A stretch of DNA of 64,000 nucleotides from NCBI GenBank assembly GCA_000504425.1, contig KI632513.1:2034760-2098759 (forward strand), read 5' to 3'. The translations under genes and the position numbers were made by a program. This stretch comes from Rhodopseudomonas palustris JSC-3b. GTDB taxonomy: Bacteria; Pseudomonadota; Alphaproteobacteria; Rhizobiales; Xanthobacteraceae. The notes under the pieces are model-generated. The model ran no database searches. It had not been told where the DNA came from and saw nothing but the letters and a program-made list of their open reading frames with translations. This document shows, piece by piece, positions 17,685 to 27,131 of this stretch (positions are counted from its first letter, which is position 1; each line of letters starts with the position of its first letter).

Positions 17685-20600
17685 TCAGCTGGCCTTCACC
17701 GGCGTCGTGCCCACCTCGAAATCGGCGATCTCCTGATTGCGCTTCGACTCGGCATCGGCGCGGTGATCGGTGCCGATCGCCACGTAAACCGCCGGCAGCA
17801 CGAACAGCGTGAACAGCGTGCCGATCGACATGCCGGCCACCACCACCAGACCGATCGAGAACCGGCTCGCCGCACCCGCGCCGCTCGCCGTGAGCAGCGG
17901 AATGAGGCCGGTGACCATCGCCGCGGTGGTCATCAGGATCGGCCGCAGCCGGACCCGCGCCGCCATCTCGATCGCCGAACGCTTGTCGAGCCCTTCCTTG
18001 AGCTGCAATTCGCGCGCGAACTCCACCATCAGGATGCCGTGCTTGCTGATCAGGCCGACCAGCGTCAACAGCCCGACCTGGGTGTAGATGTTGACGGTGG
18101 CGACGCCGAAGAACAGCGGGATCAACGCGCCCAGCACCGCCATCGGCACGCTGATCATGATCACCAGCGGGTCACGGAGGCTCTCGAACTGCGCCGCCAG
18201 CACCAGGAAGATCACGATCAGCGCGAAGCCGAAGGTGATGGCGAGCTGGTTGCCTTCCTGCACATATTGGCGCGCATCGGCGAGGTAGTCGTGGTTGTAG
18301 CCGGTCGGCAGGTTCTTGGCCTGCTGCTCCAAGAACTCCACGGCCTTGCCGACCGTGACACCCGGCATCGGCACCGCCTGGAAGGTCGCCGAGTTCAGCT
18401 GGTTGAACCGGGTCAGCGCATTCGGATCGGTCGCGGTTTCGATGGTCACCACGGTCGAGAGCCGTACCTGCTGGCCGGTATTGGTCGCCACATAGAAGTC
18501 GTCGAGCGCTTCGGGCGAGATGCGCAGCGTGCGCGGCACCTGCGGGATCACCTGATAGGAGCGGCCTTCGAGGTTGAAGCGATTGACGTAGTTGCCGCCG
18601 AGCAGCGTCGACAGCGCGCCGCCGATCTGCGCCATCGAGATGCCGAGTTCATTGGCCTTAGTGCGGTCGATCTTGACCCGCACCACCGGCTGATTGAAGT
18701 CGAGATCGCTGTCGGCGACGATGAACAGGCCGCTCTTGCGGGCCGCATCCTTCAGCTTCGCCATCTCCTCATAGACCGACTGATAGCCGGCCGTGGTGTT
18801 GATCACCATCTGGATCGGCAGACCGCCGGGGCCACCGGGCAGCGGCGGCAGGTTGAAGGTGAAGACGCTGACGCCCTCAATCTTGCTCAGCTCCTTCTGC
18901 ACCAGCGGCTTCAGCTTGATCGACGAGCGCTCGCGCTCATCCCAAGGCTTGAGCAGCATGCCGGCGATGCCGTTGCTGGGCCCAGAGGTGCCGTTGATCG
19001 CAAAGCGCTGCTCGGTTTCCGGGAACGCGGCGAACACGTCATCGACCTTGCGGCCATAATAGTCGGCGTAGTCGATATTGGCGTATTTCGGCGCCTTGAT
19101 CACCGAGAACAGGATGCCCTGGTCTTCTTCCGGTGCCAGCTCCTTGGAAGTGTTCATATACATGAAGCCGACCAGACCGAGCACCGACACCGCAAACAGC
19201 GCGGTGACCGGACGATAGTCGAGCGAGCGGTCGAGCTGCCGGCCATACCAGCGGGTCATGCCCGAGAAGAAATTATCGACCTTGGCCGCGAACCAGCCCT
19301 GGCCGTGCGGCTTGAGCAGCAGCGAGCACATCATCGGCGACAGCGTCAGCGCGATCACGCCGGACACGATCACCGCGCCCGCCAGCGTGAACGCGAATTC
19401 GCGGAACAGCGCGCCGGTGAGGCCGCCGAGGAAGCCGATCGGCGCGTACACCGCCGCGAGCGTGATCGTCATCGAGATCACCGGGCCGACGATTTCGCGC
19501 GCGCCGACCAATGACGCCTGGACAGGCGACTTGCCCTCCTCCAGGTGTCGATGGATGTTCTCGACCACCACGATGGCGTCATCGACGACGAGACCGATCG
19601 CCAGCACCATCGCCAGCAGCGTCAACAGATTGATGCTGAAGCCCATCGCCAGCATCAGCGTACAGACGCCGATCAGCGATAGCGGGATGGTCACCACCGG
19701 GATCACCACCGAGCGGATCGACGCCAGGAACAGGAAGATCACCACCACCACGATCAGGATGGCTTCGAGCAGGGTCTTTTCCACCTCATCGATCGACGAC
19801 CGGATGAATTTGGTGGAGTCGTACGACACCTTCATCTTCAACGATGGCGGCAGGTTGCGCTCGATGTCCGGGAACAGCTTGCGCACCCCGGCGACAATGT
19901 TGAGCGGGTTACCCTGCGGGGTCGCCTGAATGCCGATGAAGATCGCGCGCTCGCCGGACAGGCTGACGGTGGAATCGGCGCTTTGCGCCGCCAGCTCCAC
20001 CGTGGCGACGTCTTCCAGCCGGACGAAGCCGCCATCCTTCGACTTCACCGTCATGCGTTTGAACTGTTCGACGTTCTGCAGATCGGTGTTGGTGGTGACG
20101 TTGGAGACGATGAAATAGCCTTTGGTCTGGCCAGCCGCCGCCTGATAGTTGTTAGCTCGGATCGCCATGGCAACGTCGTCCGGCGAGATGCCGCGCCCGC
20201 TCATCCGCACCGGATCGAGCCAGATCCGCATCGCAAAGGTCTGGCCGCCATAAATGTCTACCGAGGCGACGCCATCCACCGTGGACAGGATCGGCTGCAC
20301 GACGCGCGTCAGATAATCGGAGATCGCCGATCCGGACAGCTCGTCGCTGTAGAAGCCGACATACATCACCGCCGTGGTCTGGCCGGTCGATTTCAGGATC
20401 ACCGGGTCGTTGGCTTCCTTCGGGATCAGATATTTGACCGAGTTGACCTTGGACAGCACCTCGGTGAGCGCTTGGTTCGGATCGACATTGAGCTTGATAT
20501 AGGCCGAGATCAGGCTCTGGCCCTGGGTCGAGGACGAGGTCAGGTAATCGATGCCCTCGGCTGCCGCCACCGCCTGCTCGATCGGCGTGGTGATGAAGCC

Positions 20601-20780
20601 CTGCATCAGCTCTGGCGACGCGCCGGGATAGTTGGTGGTGATGGTCACCACGGTGTTGGACAGTTTCGGATACTGACGGATCGGCAGGCTGGTGGCGGCC
20701 TTGAAGCCGATCAGCAGGATCAGCATGCTGACCACCAGCGACAGCACCGGCCGCTTGATGAAGATATCGGTGATGACCAT
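17685..20780 (-). CDS. RND multidrug efflux transporter, inner-membrane pump
   Basis: A 1031-residue hydrophobe/amphiphile efflux (AcrB/MexF class) pump that uses proton motive force to export drugs through a trimeric complex. It begins MVITDIFIKRPVLSLVVSML; the proton-relay aspartates are Asp400-Asp401 (VVDDAIVVVENI) in TM4, and the two large periplasmic loops are full length. ATG 20780 has AAGGGAG upstream; the open frame to 20873 is not needed. It is the third gene of tetR-adaptor-pump. No outer-membrane factor gene is in the operon. Confidence 0.94.
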   Translation of the reverse strand: MVITDIFIKRPVLSLVVSMLILLIGFKAATSLPIRQYPKLSNTVVTITTNYPGASPELMQGFITTPIEQAVAAAEGIDYLTSSSTQGQSLISAYIKLNVDPNQALTEVLSKVNSVKYLIPKEANDPVILKSTGQTTAVMYVGFYSDELSGSAISDYLTRVVQPILSTVDGVASVDIYGGQTFAMRIWLDPVRMSGRGISPDDVAMAIRANNYQAAAGQTKGYFIVSNVTTNTDLQNVEQFKRMTVKSKDGGFVRLEDVATVELAAQSADSTVSLSGERAIFIGIQATPQGNPLNIVAGVRKLFPDIERNLPPSLKMKVSYDSTKFIRSSIDEVEKTLLEAILIVVVVIFLFLASIRSVVIPVVTIPLSLIGVCTLMLAMGFSINLLTLLAMVLAIGLVVDDAIVVVENIHRHLEEGKSPVQASLVGAREIVGPVISMTITLAAVYAPIGFLGGLTGALFREFAFTLAGAVIVSGVIALTLSPMMCSLLLKPHGQGWFAAKVDNFFSGMTRWYGRQLDRSLDYRPVTALFAVSVLGLVGFMYMNTSKELAPEEDQGILFSVIKAPKYANIDYADYYGRKVDDVFAAFPETEQRFAINGTSGPSNGIAGMLLKPWDERERSSIKLKPLVQKELSKIEGVSVFTFNLPPLPGGPGGLPIQMVINTTAGYQSVYEEMAKLKDAARKSGLFIVADSDLDFNQPVVRVKIDRTKANELGISMAQIGGALSTLLGGNYVNRFNLEGRSYQVIPQVPRTLRISPEALDDFYVATNTGQQVRLSTVVTIETATDPNALTRFNQLNSATFQAVPMPGVTVGKAVEFLEQQAKNLPTGYNHDYLADARQYVQEGNQLAITFGFALIVIFLVLAAQFESLRDPLVIMISVPMAVLGALIPLFFGVATVNIYTQVGLLTLVGLISKHGILMVEFARELQLKEGLDKRSAIEMAARVRLRPILMTTAAMVTGLIPLLTASGAGAASRFSIGLVVVAGMSIGTLFTLFVLPAVYVAIGTDHRADAESKRNQEIADFEVGTTPVKAS

Positions 20781-20881
20781 CGCTGGCTCCCTTGCGACTT
20801 CGTGGCCGGCCATGGCGGCGGCGCGAAGCGCGAAATGTCCTGTATTCAGCCGGCGCGCCGCGCCGGATGGCAAATCGCACC

Positions 20882-20904
20882 CCGGACCGGCGATGCCGGT
20901 CCGG
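20882..20904. other. Intercistronic stem-loop between adaptor and pump genes
   Basis: Perfect ten-base stem CCGGACCGGC (20882-20891) and GCCGGTCCGG (20895-20904) with a three-base loop, in the 136-base space between the two efflux genes. There is no U-tract on the minus strand, so it is not a standard terminator; it may set relative mRNA stability. Confidence 0.55.
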
Positions 20905-20916
20905 TGGCAGCCTTCA

Positions 20917-22113
20917 TCAATAAGGCGACGGCTTGGCCGAGACCGGCGGCGGCGGGTTCGGCGAAATGGTCACCGACGCACCCGACTGCAGCTTGAGCTG
21001 GCCGACAGCCACCACACGATCCCCGGCCTTGAGGCCGCTCTGGATCACCGCGCGTCCCTTGATGCGATCGCCAACCCGAACGAAGGTGCGCACCGCGGTG
21101 AGATTGACCTTGCCGTCCTCGGCCTTGTTCTCGGTGATCAGATAGACCGAGTCACCATAGAGCGTGTAATCGACCGCGGTTTCCGGCACGGTGACCACAG
21201 CCGGCTTTTCGGGCAACACCACGGTGGTGGTCGCGAACATGCCGGGCTTGAGGATCTGCTCGGGATTGTCGATGGTCGCCTGCACCCGGATGTTGCGGGT
21301 GTCGGTCAGGATCTGCGGCTCGATGGTGGTCAGCTTGCCCTCGAACACCCGGCCCGGATAGGCATCCACTTCCACCCGCACGGTCTGGCCGACCTTGAGC
21401 GTGCCGCTCTGCTTCTCGGTCACCGTGAAGTTGGCATAGATCTTCGACAGATCGGTCAGCGTGACGATCTGAGTGCCGGCGGTGAGATATTGACCGACTT
21501 CAACGCGGCGCACGCCGAGCACGCCATCAAACGGCGCCTTCACCAGCTTCTGCGAGATCAACGCCTCGGTCTTGGCGATGCCGGCATTAGCCTGGTCGAA
21601 GGCGGCCTGCGCCGAATCCACCGTGGCCTGCGGGCCGAACTGACGCGAGGCAAGCTGCTTGGCGCGATCGAGCGACAGCTCGGCGACCTTGGCCTGCGCC
21701 TTGAAGTTGGCAAGGTCGGCGCGCTCCGGCTCATCGAACAACTGCACCAGCGGCGCACCCGCCTTCACGGTGGCGCCGGCCGTGAACAGAATGTCGGTGA
21801 TGCGGCCGTTGACGTCGGTGGTGACATTGACCTGATGGACCGCGGCGAGATCGCCGACCGCGGTCAACAGATTGGGCAGCACTTCCTGCTTCGCCTCGGC
21901 AATCGTCACCTGGGTCGGCGGCGGTTTGTTGTTGGCGAAGAAGTTCGCGATCATCTTGTTGCGGAATGCGTTGAAGCCGACGATCCCGCCGACCAGCAGC
22001 GCCAGCGCCAAGCCGACGATCACGAACCAGCGCTTCAAACGCACCGGACGCGGGCTCGGCGGCGTATCGCTGGACGCGCGCGCCGCGGGCGTCGATTGTG
22101 TCGCAAGAGTCAT
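20917..22113 (-). CDS. RND efflux periplasmic adaptor (membrane fusion protein)
   Basis: A 398-residue MFP anchored by one N-terminal membrane helix (about 30-50), followed by a lipoyl-like domain, an alpha-hairpin (FKAQAKVAELSLDRAKQLASR) and beta-barrel segments. It links the RND pump to an outer-membrane channel. ATG 22113 lies one base after the tetR stop; the GTG at 22122 would overlap tetR more. The C-terminus is proline rich (SPNPPPPVSAKPSPY). Confidence 0.92.
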   Translation of the reverse strand: MTLATQSTPAARASSDTPPSPRPVRLKRWFVIVGLALALLVGGIVGFNAFRNKMIANFFANNKPPPTQVTIAEAKQEVLPNLLTAVGDLAAVHQVNVTTDVNGRITDILFTAGATVKAGAPLVQLFDEPERADLANFKAQAKVAELSLDRAKQLASRQFGPQATVDSAQAAFDQANAGIAKTEALISQKLVKAPFDGVLGVRRVEVGQYLTAGTQIVTLTDLSKIYANFTVTEKQSGTLKVGQTVRVEVDAYPGRVFEGKLTTIEPQILTDTRNIRVQATIDNPEQILKPGMFATTTVVLPEKPAVVTVPETAVDYTLYGDSVYLITENKAEDGKVNLTAVRTFVRVGDRIKGRAVIQSGLKAGDRVVAVGQLKLQSGASVTISPNPPPPVSAKPSPY

Positions 22114-22114
22114 G

Positions 22115-22816
22115 TCATACACTTTCAGTCGTTGCCGGCCGCGCCATAGCGATCGGCAGGTCGCCGACCATATGCTGAGCGATTGCCGCTTCGTTCAGTC
22201 CAATTCCGCGCAAGACGAATTCGCAAGTTTGCCGCTCAAGAGCGCCGAGGTCGCCATAGGGAAGGCACGGCGTCGTGGGCAATCTCGATAGTCCCGTCAT
22301 CATGACGGTGTGATGAGCCAACCAGAACAGATTGAACGGTTCCCCACTCACCCGAGAAGCATCCCCCGTCTCGACGGCGCGCGCGAGCGACGCCGTGAAC
22401 AGAGGTCGAATCAGAGCCCCTATTTTTTGGTAAAGAAGCCGGGCAAACTCCCCGTCATCCAGATGGCTACCAACCATCAACCTTAACCGTTGCGCATCCT
22501 CCTGACCGGGGACGTTGGCGATGTGCAGGAAATGCCACACCAGCCCGCGCACCAGCACCACCAGCGTTTTGGTCGAGGGCTCAAGATCGAGCAGCTCCAC
22601 CATCGCCGGATCGGCTTCGCATTCCTCCGCCAAGATCTCGGCATAGAGCGCCGCCTTGCTCGGAAAATGCTTGAACAGCAGCCCCTCGGAAATCGAGGCC
22701 GCGGCCGCAACGCTCTTGGTGGTGGTGCCCGCAAAGCCATGACGAGCGAAGCATCGCTTCGCCGCGATCAATATCAGCTCGCGTCGCAGATCGCTGGTCA
22801 CGCGCAACGTGGTCAT
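22115..22816 (-). CDS. TetR-family regulator of the RND efflux operon
   Basis: A 233-residue repressor. The N-terminal helix-turn-helix (CFARHGFAGTTTKSVAAAAS then ISEGLLFKHFPSKAALYAEI) spans about residues 20-62; the rest is the ligand domain. Its stop is one base from the adaptor start, so it is cotranscribed with the pump and likely autoregulated. ATG 22816 is chosen although the Shine-Dalgarno is weak (CAAAG); the 84 extra bases of open frame upstream overlap the operator. Confidence 0.88.
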   Translation of the reverse strand: MTTLRVTSDLRRELILIAAKRCFARHGFAGTTTKSVAAAASISEGLLFKHFPSKAALYAEILAEECEADPAMVELLDLEPSTKTLVVLVRGLVWHFLHIANVPGQEDAQRLRLMVGSHLDDGEFARLLYQKIGALIRPLFTASLARAVETGDASRVSGEPFNLFWLAHHTVMMTGLSRLPTTPCLPYGDLGALERQTCEFVLRGIGLNEAAIAQHMVGDLPIAMARPATTESV

Positions 22817-22820
22817 CTTT

Positions 22821-22836
22821 GTGAGTAAACACTCAC
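22821..22836 (-). promoter_or_regulatory. Probable TetR operator of the efflux operon
   Basis: Perfect inverted repeat GTGAGT-AAAC-ACTCAC, starting five bases before the tetR start codon. Its size and position fit autoregulation by the TetR protein, which would block initiation at a promoter just upstream. The remaining 325 bases to 23161 show no gene. Confidence 0.7.
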
Positions 22837-23161
22837 CGCAAACGGTGTCAAGCGCCTTGGGGCCGCACAACATCGTGATCCCGCTGATGCGCGTGTCCAA
22901 TATTGCGGCGCCCGTCTCGCATGGCGACGTGGCTGATCAGCACCCGCGCCGCCGCTTCAAGATCACTTTTGAAGATCATCCCCGCAGCAACGCGCAATGT
23001 TCTTCCATGATCGGCGGCCGCGATGAAATCTTGATAACGCTACCATGACTGCCGGTTCCGCGATCATTCTGTGCGGATTATTTCAGCGGGGCCGGAACGT
23101 AACGGATGTTAAAGTATCGGTGTAACCACTTGTCGCAGTTCAAATTGAAACCGGACCACCG

Positions 23162-24055
23162 ATGCAGGCGCTCTTTATCGGACAAACCTATATCGACGTG
23201 ACGTTTCTGACGGACCACATGCCCACCGGCGACGAGAAGTATGTGGCCTCCGACTACGCGGTCTCGTTCGGCGGCAACGCCGTCACCGCGGCATTTTGCT
23301 GCGCCAAGCTCGGCATCGTGCCTGATCTGATCGCCACCATGGCCAATGACTGGCTCGGGCGAATGTTTCAGGACATGACCGCGAAATACGGCATCTCGGT
23401 GCATCCGCGCAAAGTGAACACCTCGTCGCTGTCATTCATCATGCCGAAAGACGGCAAGCGCGCGATCGTGCGCTGCCGCGACGACGATCATCTGCATCCG
23501 TTCCCGCTGCTCAATCTCGGCTCGTGCCGGGCGCTGCATGTCGATGGCCACCAGCCCGACGCCGCGCTCTACTATGCCAAGCTGTGCCGAGAGGCCGGCA
23601 TTCTGACCTCGCTCGATGGCGGCGGGCTGCGCAGCAATACTGACGAGCTGCTCGCATTCATTGACGTCGCGGTGGTGGCGGAGCGGCTGTGCGAGCAGAT
23701 GGACAAAACGCCAGCGCAGATGCTCGATTATCTGAAAAGCCGCGGCTGCCGGATCGGCGGCGTCACGCTCGGCGAGCGCGGCCTGTACTGGTATGACGAA
23801 CACGGTGTGGTACAGACCCTGCCGGCCTATCCGGTGCCGGCGCATCGCGTGCTCGACACCAATGGCGCCGGTGACGTGTTTCACGGCGCTTATATCTATT
23901 CTTATCTCCGCAACTCGTCCGGCGCCTGGGCCGACCATTTTGCATTCGCGCGCGCCGCCTCGAGCTTCAAGGTGCAGCGGCTCGGCAACGAAGCCGGACT
24001 GCCGACCCTGGCCGATATTCAGGCGGTGCAGCAGGAATTCGGCATGATGGCCTGA
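23162..24055 (+). CDS. PfkB-family carbohydrate/nucleoside kinase
   Basis: A 297-residue ribokinase-like enzyme that phosphorylates a sugar or nucleoside with ATP. Substrate-binding VSFGGNAVTAA is at 34-44, and the catalytic DTNGAGDVFHGAY begins at residue 232 with the base Asp238. The length is normal. The Shine-Dalgarno is weak (CCGGA). It stands alone between the divergent efflux operon and the convergent ferredoxin reductase, so the substrate cannot be inferred from neighbours. Confidence 0.88.
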   Translation: MQALFIGQTYIDVTFLTDHMPTGDEKYVASDYAVSFGGNAVTAAFCCAKLGIVPDLIATMANDWLGRMFQDMTAKYGISVHPRKVNTSSLSFIMPKDGKRAIVRCRDDDHLHPFPLLNLGSCRALHVDGHQPDAALYYAKLCREAGILTSLDGGGLRSNTDELLAFIDVAVVAERLCEQMDKTPAQMLDYLKSRGCRIGGVTLGERGLYWYDEHGVVQTLPAYPVPAHRVLDTNGAGDVFHGAYIYSYLRNSSGAWADHFAFARAASSFKVQRLGNEAGLPTLADIQAVQQEFGMMA

Positions 24056-24086
24056 GCGCGCGGCTCACAAACGTTTCGATGCGCAC

Positions 24087-24253
24087 GTCATGGCCGGGCT
24101 CTCGTCCCGGCCATCCACGTCTTTAATGTTGCGACGATTTCAAGACGTGGATACCCGCGACAAGCGCGGGCATGACGGTCATTGGTACGAGCCGATATTG
24201 ATACGCCCGATGGTGTCACAAACGACAATGGCCGGGACGAGCCCGGCCATTGT
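24087..24253. repeat. Palindromic repeats, family 2 (GGCCGGG type)
   Basis: First element 24087-24175: GTCATGGCCGGG arm, then a reverse arm ending GCGCGGGCATGAC. Second element 24225-24253: a perfect 12-base stem ACAATGGCCGGG/CCCGGCCATTGT. On the minus strand the second hairpin follows the reductase gene by 28 bases and is followed by CGTTTGTG, so it may act as that gene's terminator. Related repeats are at 48278, 50423 and 55804. Confidence 0.8.
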
Positions 24254-24281
24254 GTGAAGTGGGTATGAACCGTCGTTGGCG

Positions 24282-25499
24282 TTACGCCATCGCCTTCTTC
24301 AGATCGAAGCTGAGATCGGCGGCCTGCTCCGGCGTCACCGAGCCACCGACCGGCAGAATCTTGCGGCCGAACACGTGATCGCCAGCGCGGTTCACGGACT
24401 CGATGCCGATCAGCTTGCCGTTCTTGTAGCAGAAGGTCGAGAACGAGCGCTGCGCGATGTCGCCGCGCACCACGACCTGGTCGAAGCCGGTGGTGAGGCC
24501 CGCGATCTGCAGCTTGTCGTCGCCCTGGTCGCTCCAGAACCACGGATAGCCGTCATAGGTCTTGGCATCGCCGGTCAGCCGGGCGGCGACGCAGCGCGCC
24601 TGATCGGTGGCGTTTTGCACCGACTCGAGCCGCATCAATTCGCCGAAGCGGTGGCTGGCAAACAGCGAGCAGTCGCCGATCGCGGAAATATCCGGATCGG
24701 AGGTCAAAAGCTGCTCGTTGACGATGATGCCGGCGGCGACCGGCAGATCGGCTTCCGCGGCCAGTTCGACATTCGGCAACACGCCGACGCCGACCACGAT
24801 CAGATCGGCCGGCAGATGGCGGCCATCGCTGAGCGCAACGCCGCTGACCTTGCCGTCGGTGGCTTCGATCTCGGTGGCGCGCACGCCGTAATGGATGCGG
24901 ATGCCCGCCGCGGTGTGGCGGTCATGGAAGTAGGACGAGATTTCCGGGGTCACGGCGCGCGCCATCACCCGCGGCGCGAGTTCGAGCACGTCGACTTCCA
25001 GACCCTTGGAACGCGCGGTCGCGGCGAATTCCAGGCCGATAAAGCCGGCGCCGATCACCACCACGCGCTTGCGCTCCGGCATGCGCTGGCGGACCTGCTC
25101 GCTCTCATCCATGGTGCGCAGATAGAGCACGTCGTCGAGCGAGGCGTTGGGCACGTCGAGCAGCCGGTTACGGGCGCCGGTGGCAATCACCAGATGCCAG
25201 TAATCAAGCTCCTTGCCCGAGACCAGCTTGAGCTTCTTGGCCTTGCGGTCGATCGCCTTCGCGCTGTCATAGACCAGCTCGATGTTCTGATCTTCAAAGA
25301 ACTTCTGCGGCCGGAACATCAGCGAGTCCGGGGCGCCGTCGCCCTTCAGATAGGCCTTCGACAGCGGCGGGCGCTGATAAGGCAAATGCTTTTCGTCATT
25401 GATGAGCAGTATCTGCCCGGCAAACTTGGCCTGGCGCAGGGATACGGCGAGTTGGAAGCCAGCATGTCCGGCTCCCACGATCACCACCGGTCCGGTCAT
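24282..25499 (-). CDS. Ferredoxin reductase, palustrisredoxin reductase (PuR)-like
   Basis: A 405-residue FAD/NADH reductase of the rubredoxin/putidaredoxin reductase type. FAD-binding GAGHAG is at 9-14, ATGAR at 106-110 and NADH-binding GAGFIG at 150-155. From memory, the R. palustris enzyme that reduces palustrisredoxin for CYP199 P450s is nearly collinear and almost the same length, including HLPYQRPPLSKAYLK. No ferredoxin or P450 gene is next to it here. ATG 25499 follows GAGA and six bases; an in-frame ATG six bases earlier is possible. Confidence 0.9.
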   Translation of the reverse strand: MTGPVVIVGAGHAGFQLAVSLRQAKFAGQILLINDEKHLPYQRPPLSKAYLKGDGAPDSLMFRPQKFFEDQNIELVYDSAKAIDRKAKKLKLVSGKELDYWHLVIATGARNRLLDVPNASLDDVLYLRTMDESEQVRQRMPERKRVVVIGAGFIGLEFAATARSKGLEVDVLELAPRVMARAVTPEISSYFHDRHTAAGIRIHYGVRATEIEATDGKVSGVALSDGRHLPADLIVVGVGVLPNVELAAEADLPVAAGIIVNEQLLTSDPDISAIGDCSLFASHRFGELMRLESVQNATDQARCVAARLTGDAKTYDGYPWFWSDQGDDKLQIAGLTTGFDQVVVRGDIAQRSFSTFCYKNGKLIGIESVNRAGDHVFGRKILPVGGSVTPEQAADLSFDLKKAMA

Positions 25500-25640
25500 A
25501 ATCATTCTCGTGCTGTTGATGGCTGCGCAGAACGCGCGCGCATTGTGAAGTGAGGCGCACAGCCTGTAGCACAAACGGGCCCGGTGGTGTCAGCCATGCC
25601 CGGGGCTTCCTTAGACTAAAGTTGCGACAAAGTGCCAATC

Positions 25641-27131
25641 TCAATAAGGCGGCGGCGAGCGATCGAACACGTCGCCCTTGGCGCCGTCGAGCAAATCGAG
25701 TTCGACGTCCTCGATCACCAGCGCCCCGCGCTTGCGCTGCACCACGCCAACCCGCTCGATACGCTCAAAACTGGCCTGCACGCTGGGCAGCACCGCCGCC
25801 TGATCCTCGCCGACCAGCAGCAGCTTGCCGGCCAGCAGTTCCGGCGCCGGCTCGGGCGCATTGACCCAGCGCAGCCGCTGGTTGCGCTGCGCCACGCAGG
25901 TGCCCTTGGGCAGATAGAACGCCAGCCAGCCGGTGTTGCCATAATCATCGGCCAGCACGCAGCTGGCGCCGACCCGGGCCCGCACCGCTTCGATCTCGGC
26001 CGCCATCTGCGCAAAGCCGACCCCGACGGTGCGCACCGAGGCGTCGCGCCGGAAGCCGGTCAGCACGCCGGTATTGGCCTGCACCGCCGCCAGCACCAAC
26101 AGCAGCCCCCCGGTCGGCACCGCCCAATTGGCGCAGAACCGCACCAGGCGCTGCATGCGCTCGCCCCATGGCACCGCGGTGGCCGCGACCGCGCCGGCGA
26201 TGGCGAAAGCCGGATAGATCGGGCTCAGCCAATTGGCCTCCACCCGGGCGTGCAGCGCGTGCCAGGCGAAATAGACCACGATGGTCCAGACGGTGGCGCT
26301 GATCAGGGTGCGCGAGCCAGTGGCGCCGACGTCGCGGCGCGCCAGCGCATAGAGGCCGAGCACGCCGAGGATGAACACCAGAGGCGTGGCAAACGCGAAC
26401 TGGGTCGGGATCAGTTCGGCAATGTAAGCCGGGCGAAAACTCTCGATTCTGGCGCGGCCGAGCTGCTTGGCGAACGACACCCATTCATGCTCGGCATTCC
26501 ACCACAGCACCGGAGAAAACAGCGCCAGCGCCAGCAGGCCGCCGAGATAGGGCCAGGGCGAGGTCAGCCAGCGCCGCAGCTTCGGCACCCACAGCAGCCA
26601 GATCAGAATGATCGGCCCAAAGAACATCGCGGTGTATTTTGACAGCAGCGCGACGCCAACTGCGGCGCCGACCGCCAGCCACCAGATGCCGCGGCCGCTG
26701 GCCAGCACCTGGGCCAGTGCATAGAGCACGAAGCTCGACGCCACCAGCAGCGGCGCGTCCGGGGTGACGATGATGGTGCCCGCCGCGGCGATCAGCGTGG
26801 CGTTGAGCAGCAAGGTCGCGGTGCAGGCGATCCGCACGCCGCCGAACAGCAATTGCGCGGCGCGAAACACCGCCCAGCTCATCGGCAGCCCGAGCAGCAC
26901 CGACACCAGCCGCACACCGAACTCGGTATCGCCGGCGATCAGCGTGCCGAGCCAGATCACCACCGCCACCATCGGCGGATGATCGTAATAGCCGCCGGCC
27001 AGGTGCTTGGACCATTGCCAGTAATAGGCCTCGTCGAAGGTCAGCGGCAGCCACGCCGCAATCGCGAGGCGCAGCGCGACCAGACCGATGACGGTCAGTG
27101 CCGTGAGACGGACCAGCCGCGTATCGTTCAT
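25641..27131 (-). CDS. Lipid-linked sugar glycosyltransferase, PMT_2/ArnT-like (GT39/GT83 type)
   Basis: A 496-residue integral membrane protein with about ten or more hydrophobic segments. The N-terminal TFDEAYYWQWSKHLAGGYYD contains the catalytic Asp33-Glu34 of the family, on the periplasmic face. It transfers a sugar from a polyprenyl phosphate donor, such as to lipid A or another envelope acceptor. It overlaps the upstream polyprenyl-phosphate glycosyltransferase by ATGA, so the pair should make and use the same donor. Confidence 0.85.
   Translation of the reverse strand: MNDTRLVRLTALTVIGLVALRLAIAAWLPLTFDEAYYWQWSKHLAGGYYDHPPMVAVVIWLGTLIAGDTEFGVRLVSVLLGLPMSWAVFRAAQLLFGGVRIACTATLLLNATLIAAAGTIIVTPDAPLLVASSFVLYALAQVLASGRGIWWLAVGAAVGVALLSKYTAMFFGPIILIWLLWVPKLRRWLTSPWPYLGGLLALALFSPVLWWNAEHEWVSFAKQLGRARIESFRPAYIAELIPTQFAFATPLVFILGVLGLYALARRDVGATGSRTLISATVWTIVVYFAWHALHARVEANWLSPIYPAFAIAGAVAATAVPWGERMQRLVRFCANWAVPTGGLLLVLAAVQANTGVLTGFRRDASVRTVGVGFAQMAAEIEAVRARVGASCVLADDYGNTGWLAFYLPKGTCVAQRNQRLRWVNAPEPAPELLAGKLLLVGEDQAAVLPSVQASFERIERVGVVQRKRGALVIEDVELDLLDGAKGDVFDRSPPPY

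Noticed and set aside
17628..19514. 628-codon open frame on the plus strand
   Set aside because: It lies entirely opposite the RND pump gene, has His/Arg/Asp-rich composition typical of antisense frames in GC-rich DNA, and no family similarity.
24088..24543. 151-codon minus-strand frame overlapping the ferredoxin reductase gene end
   Set aside because: Half lies in family-2 repeats and half in another frame of a certain gene.
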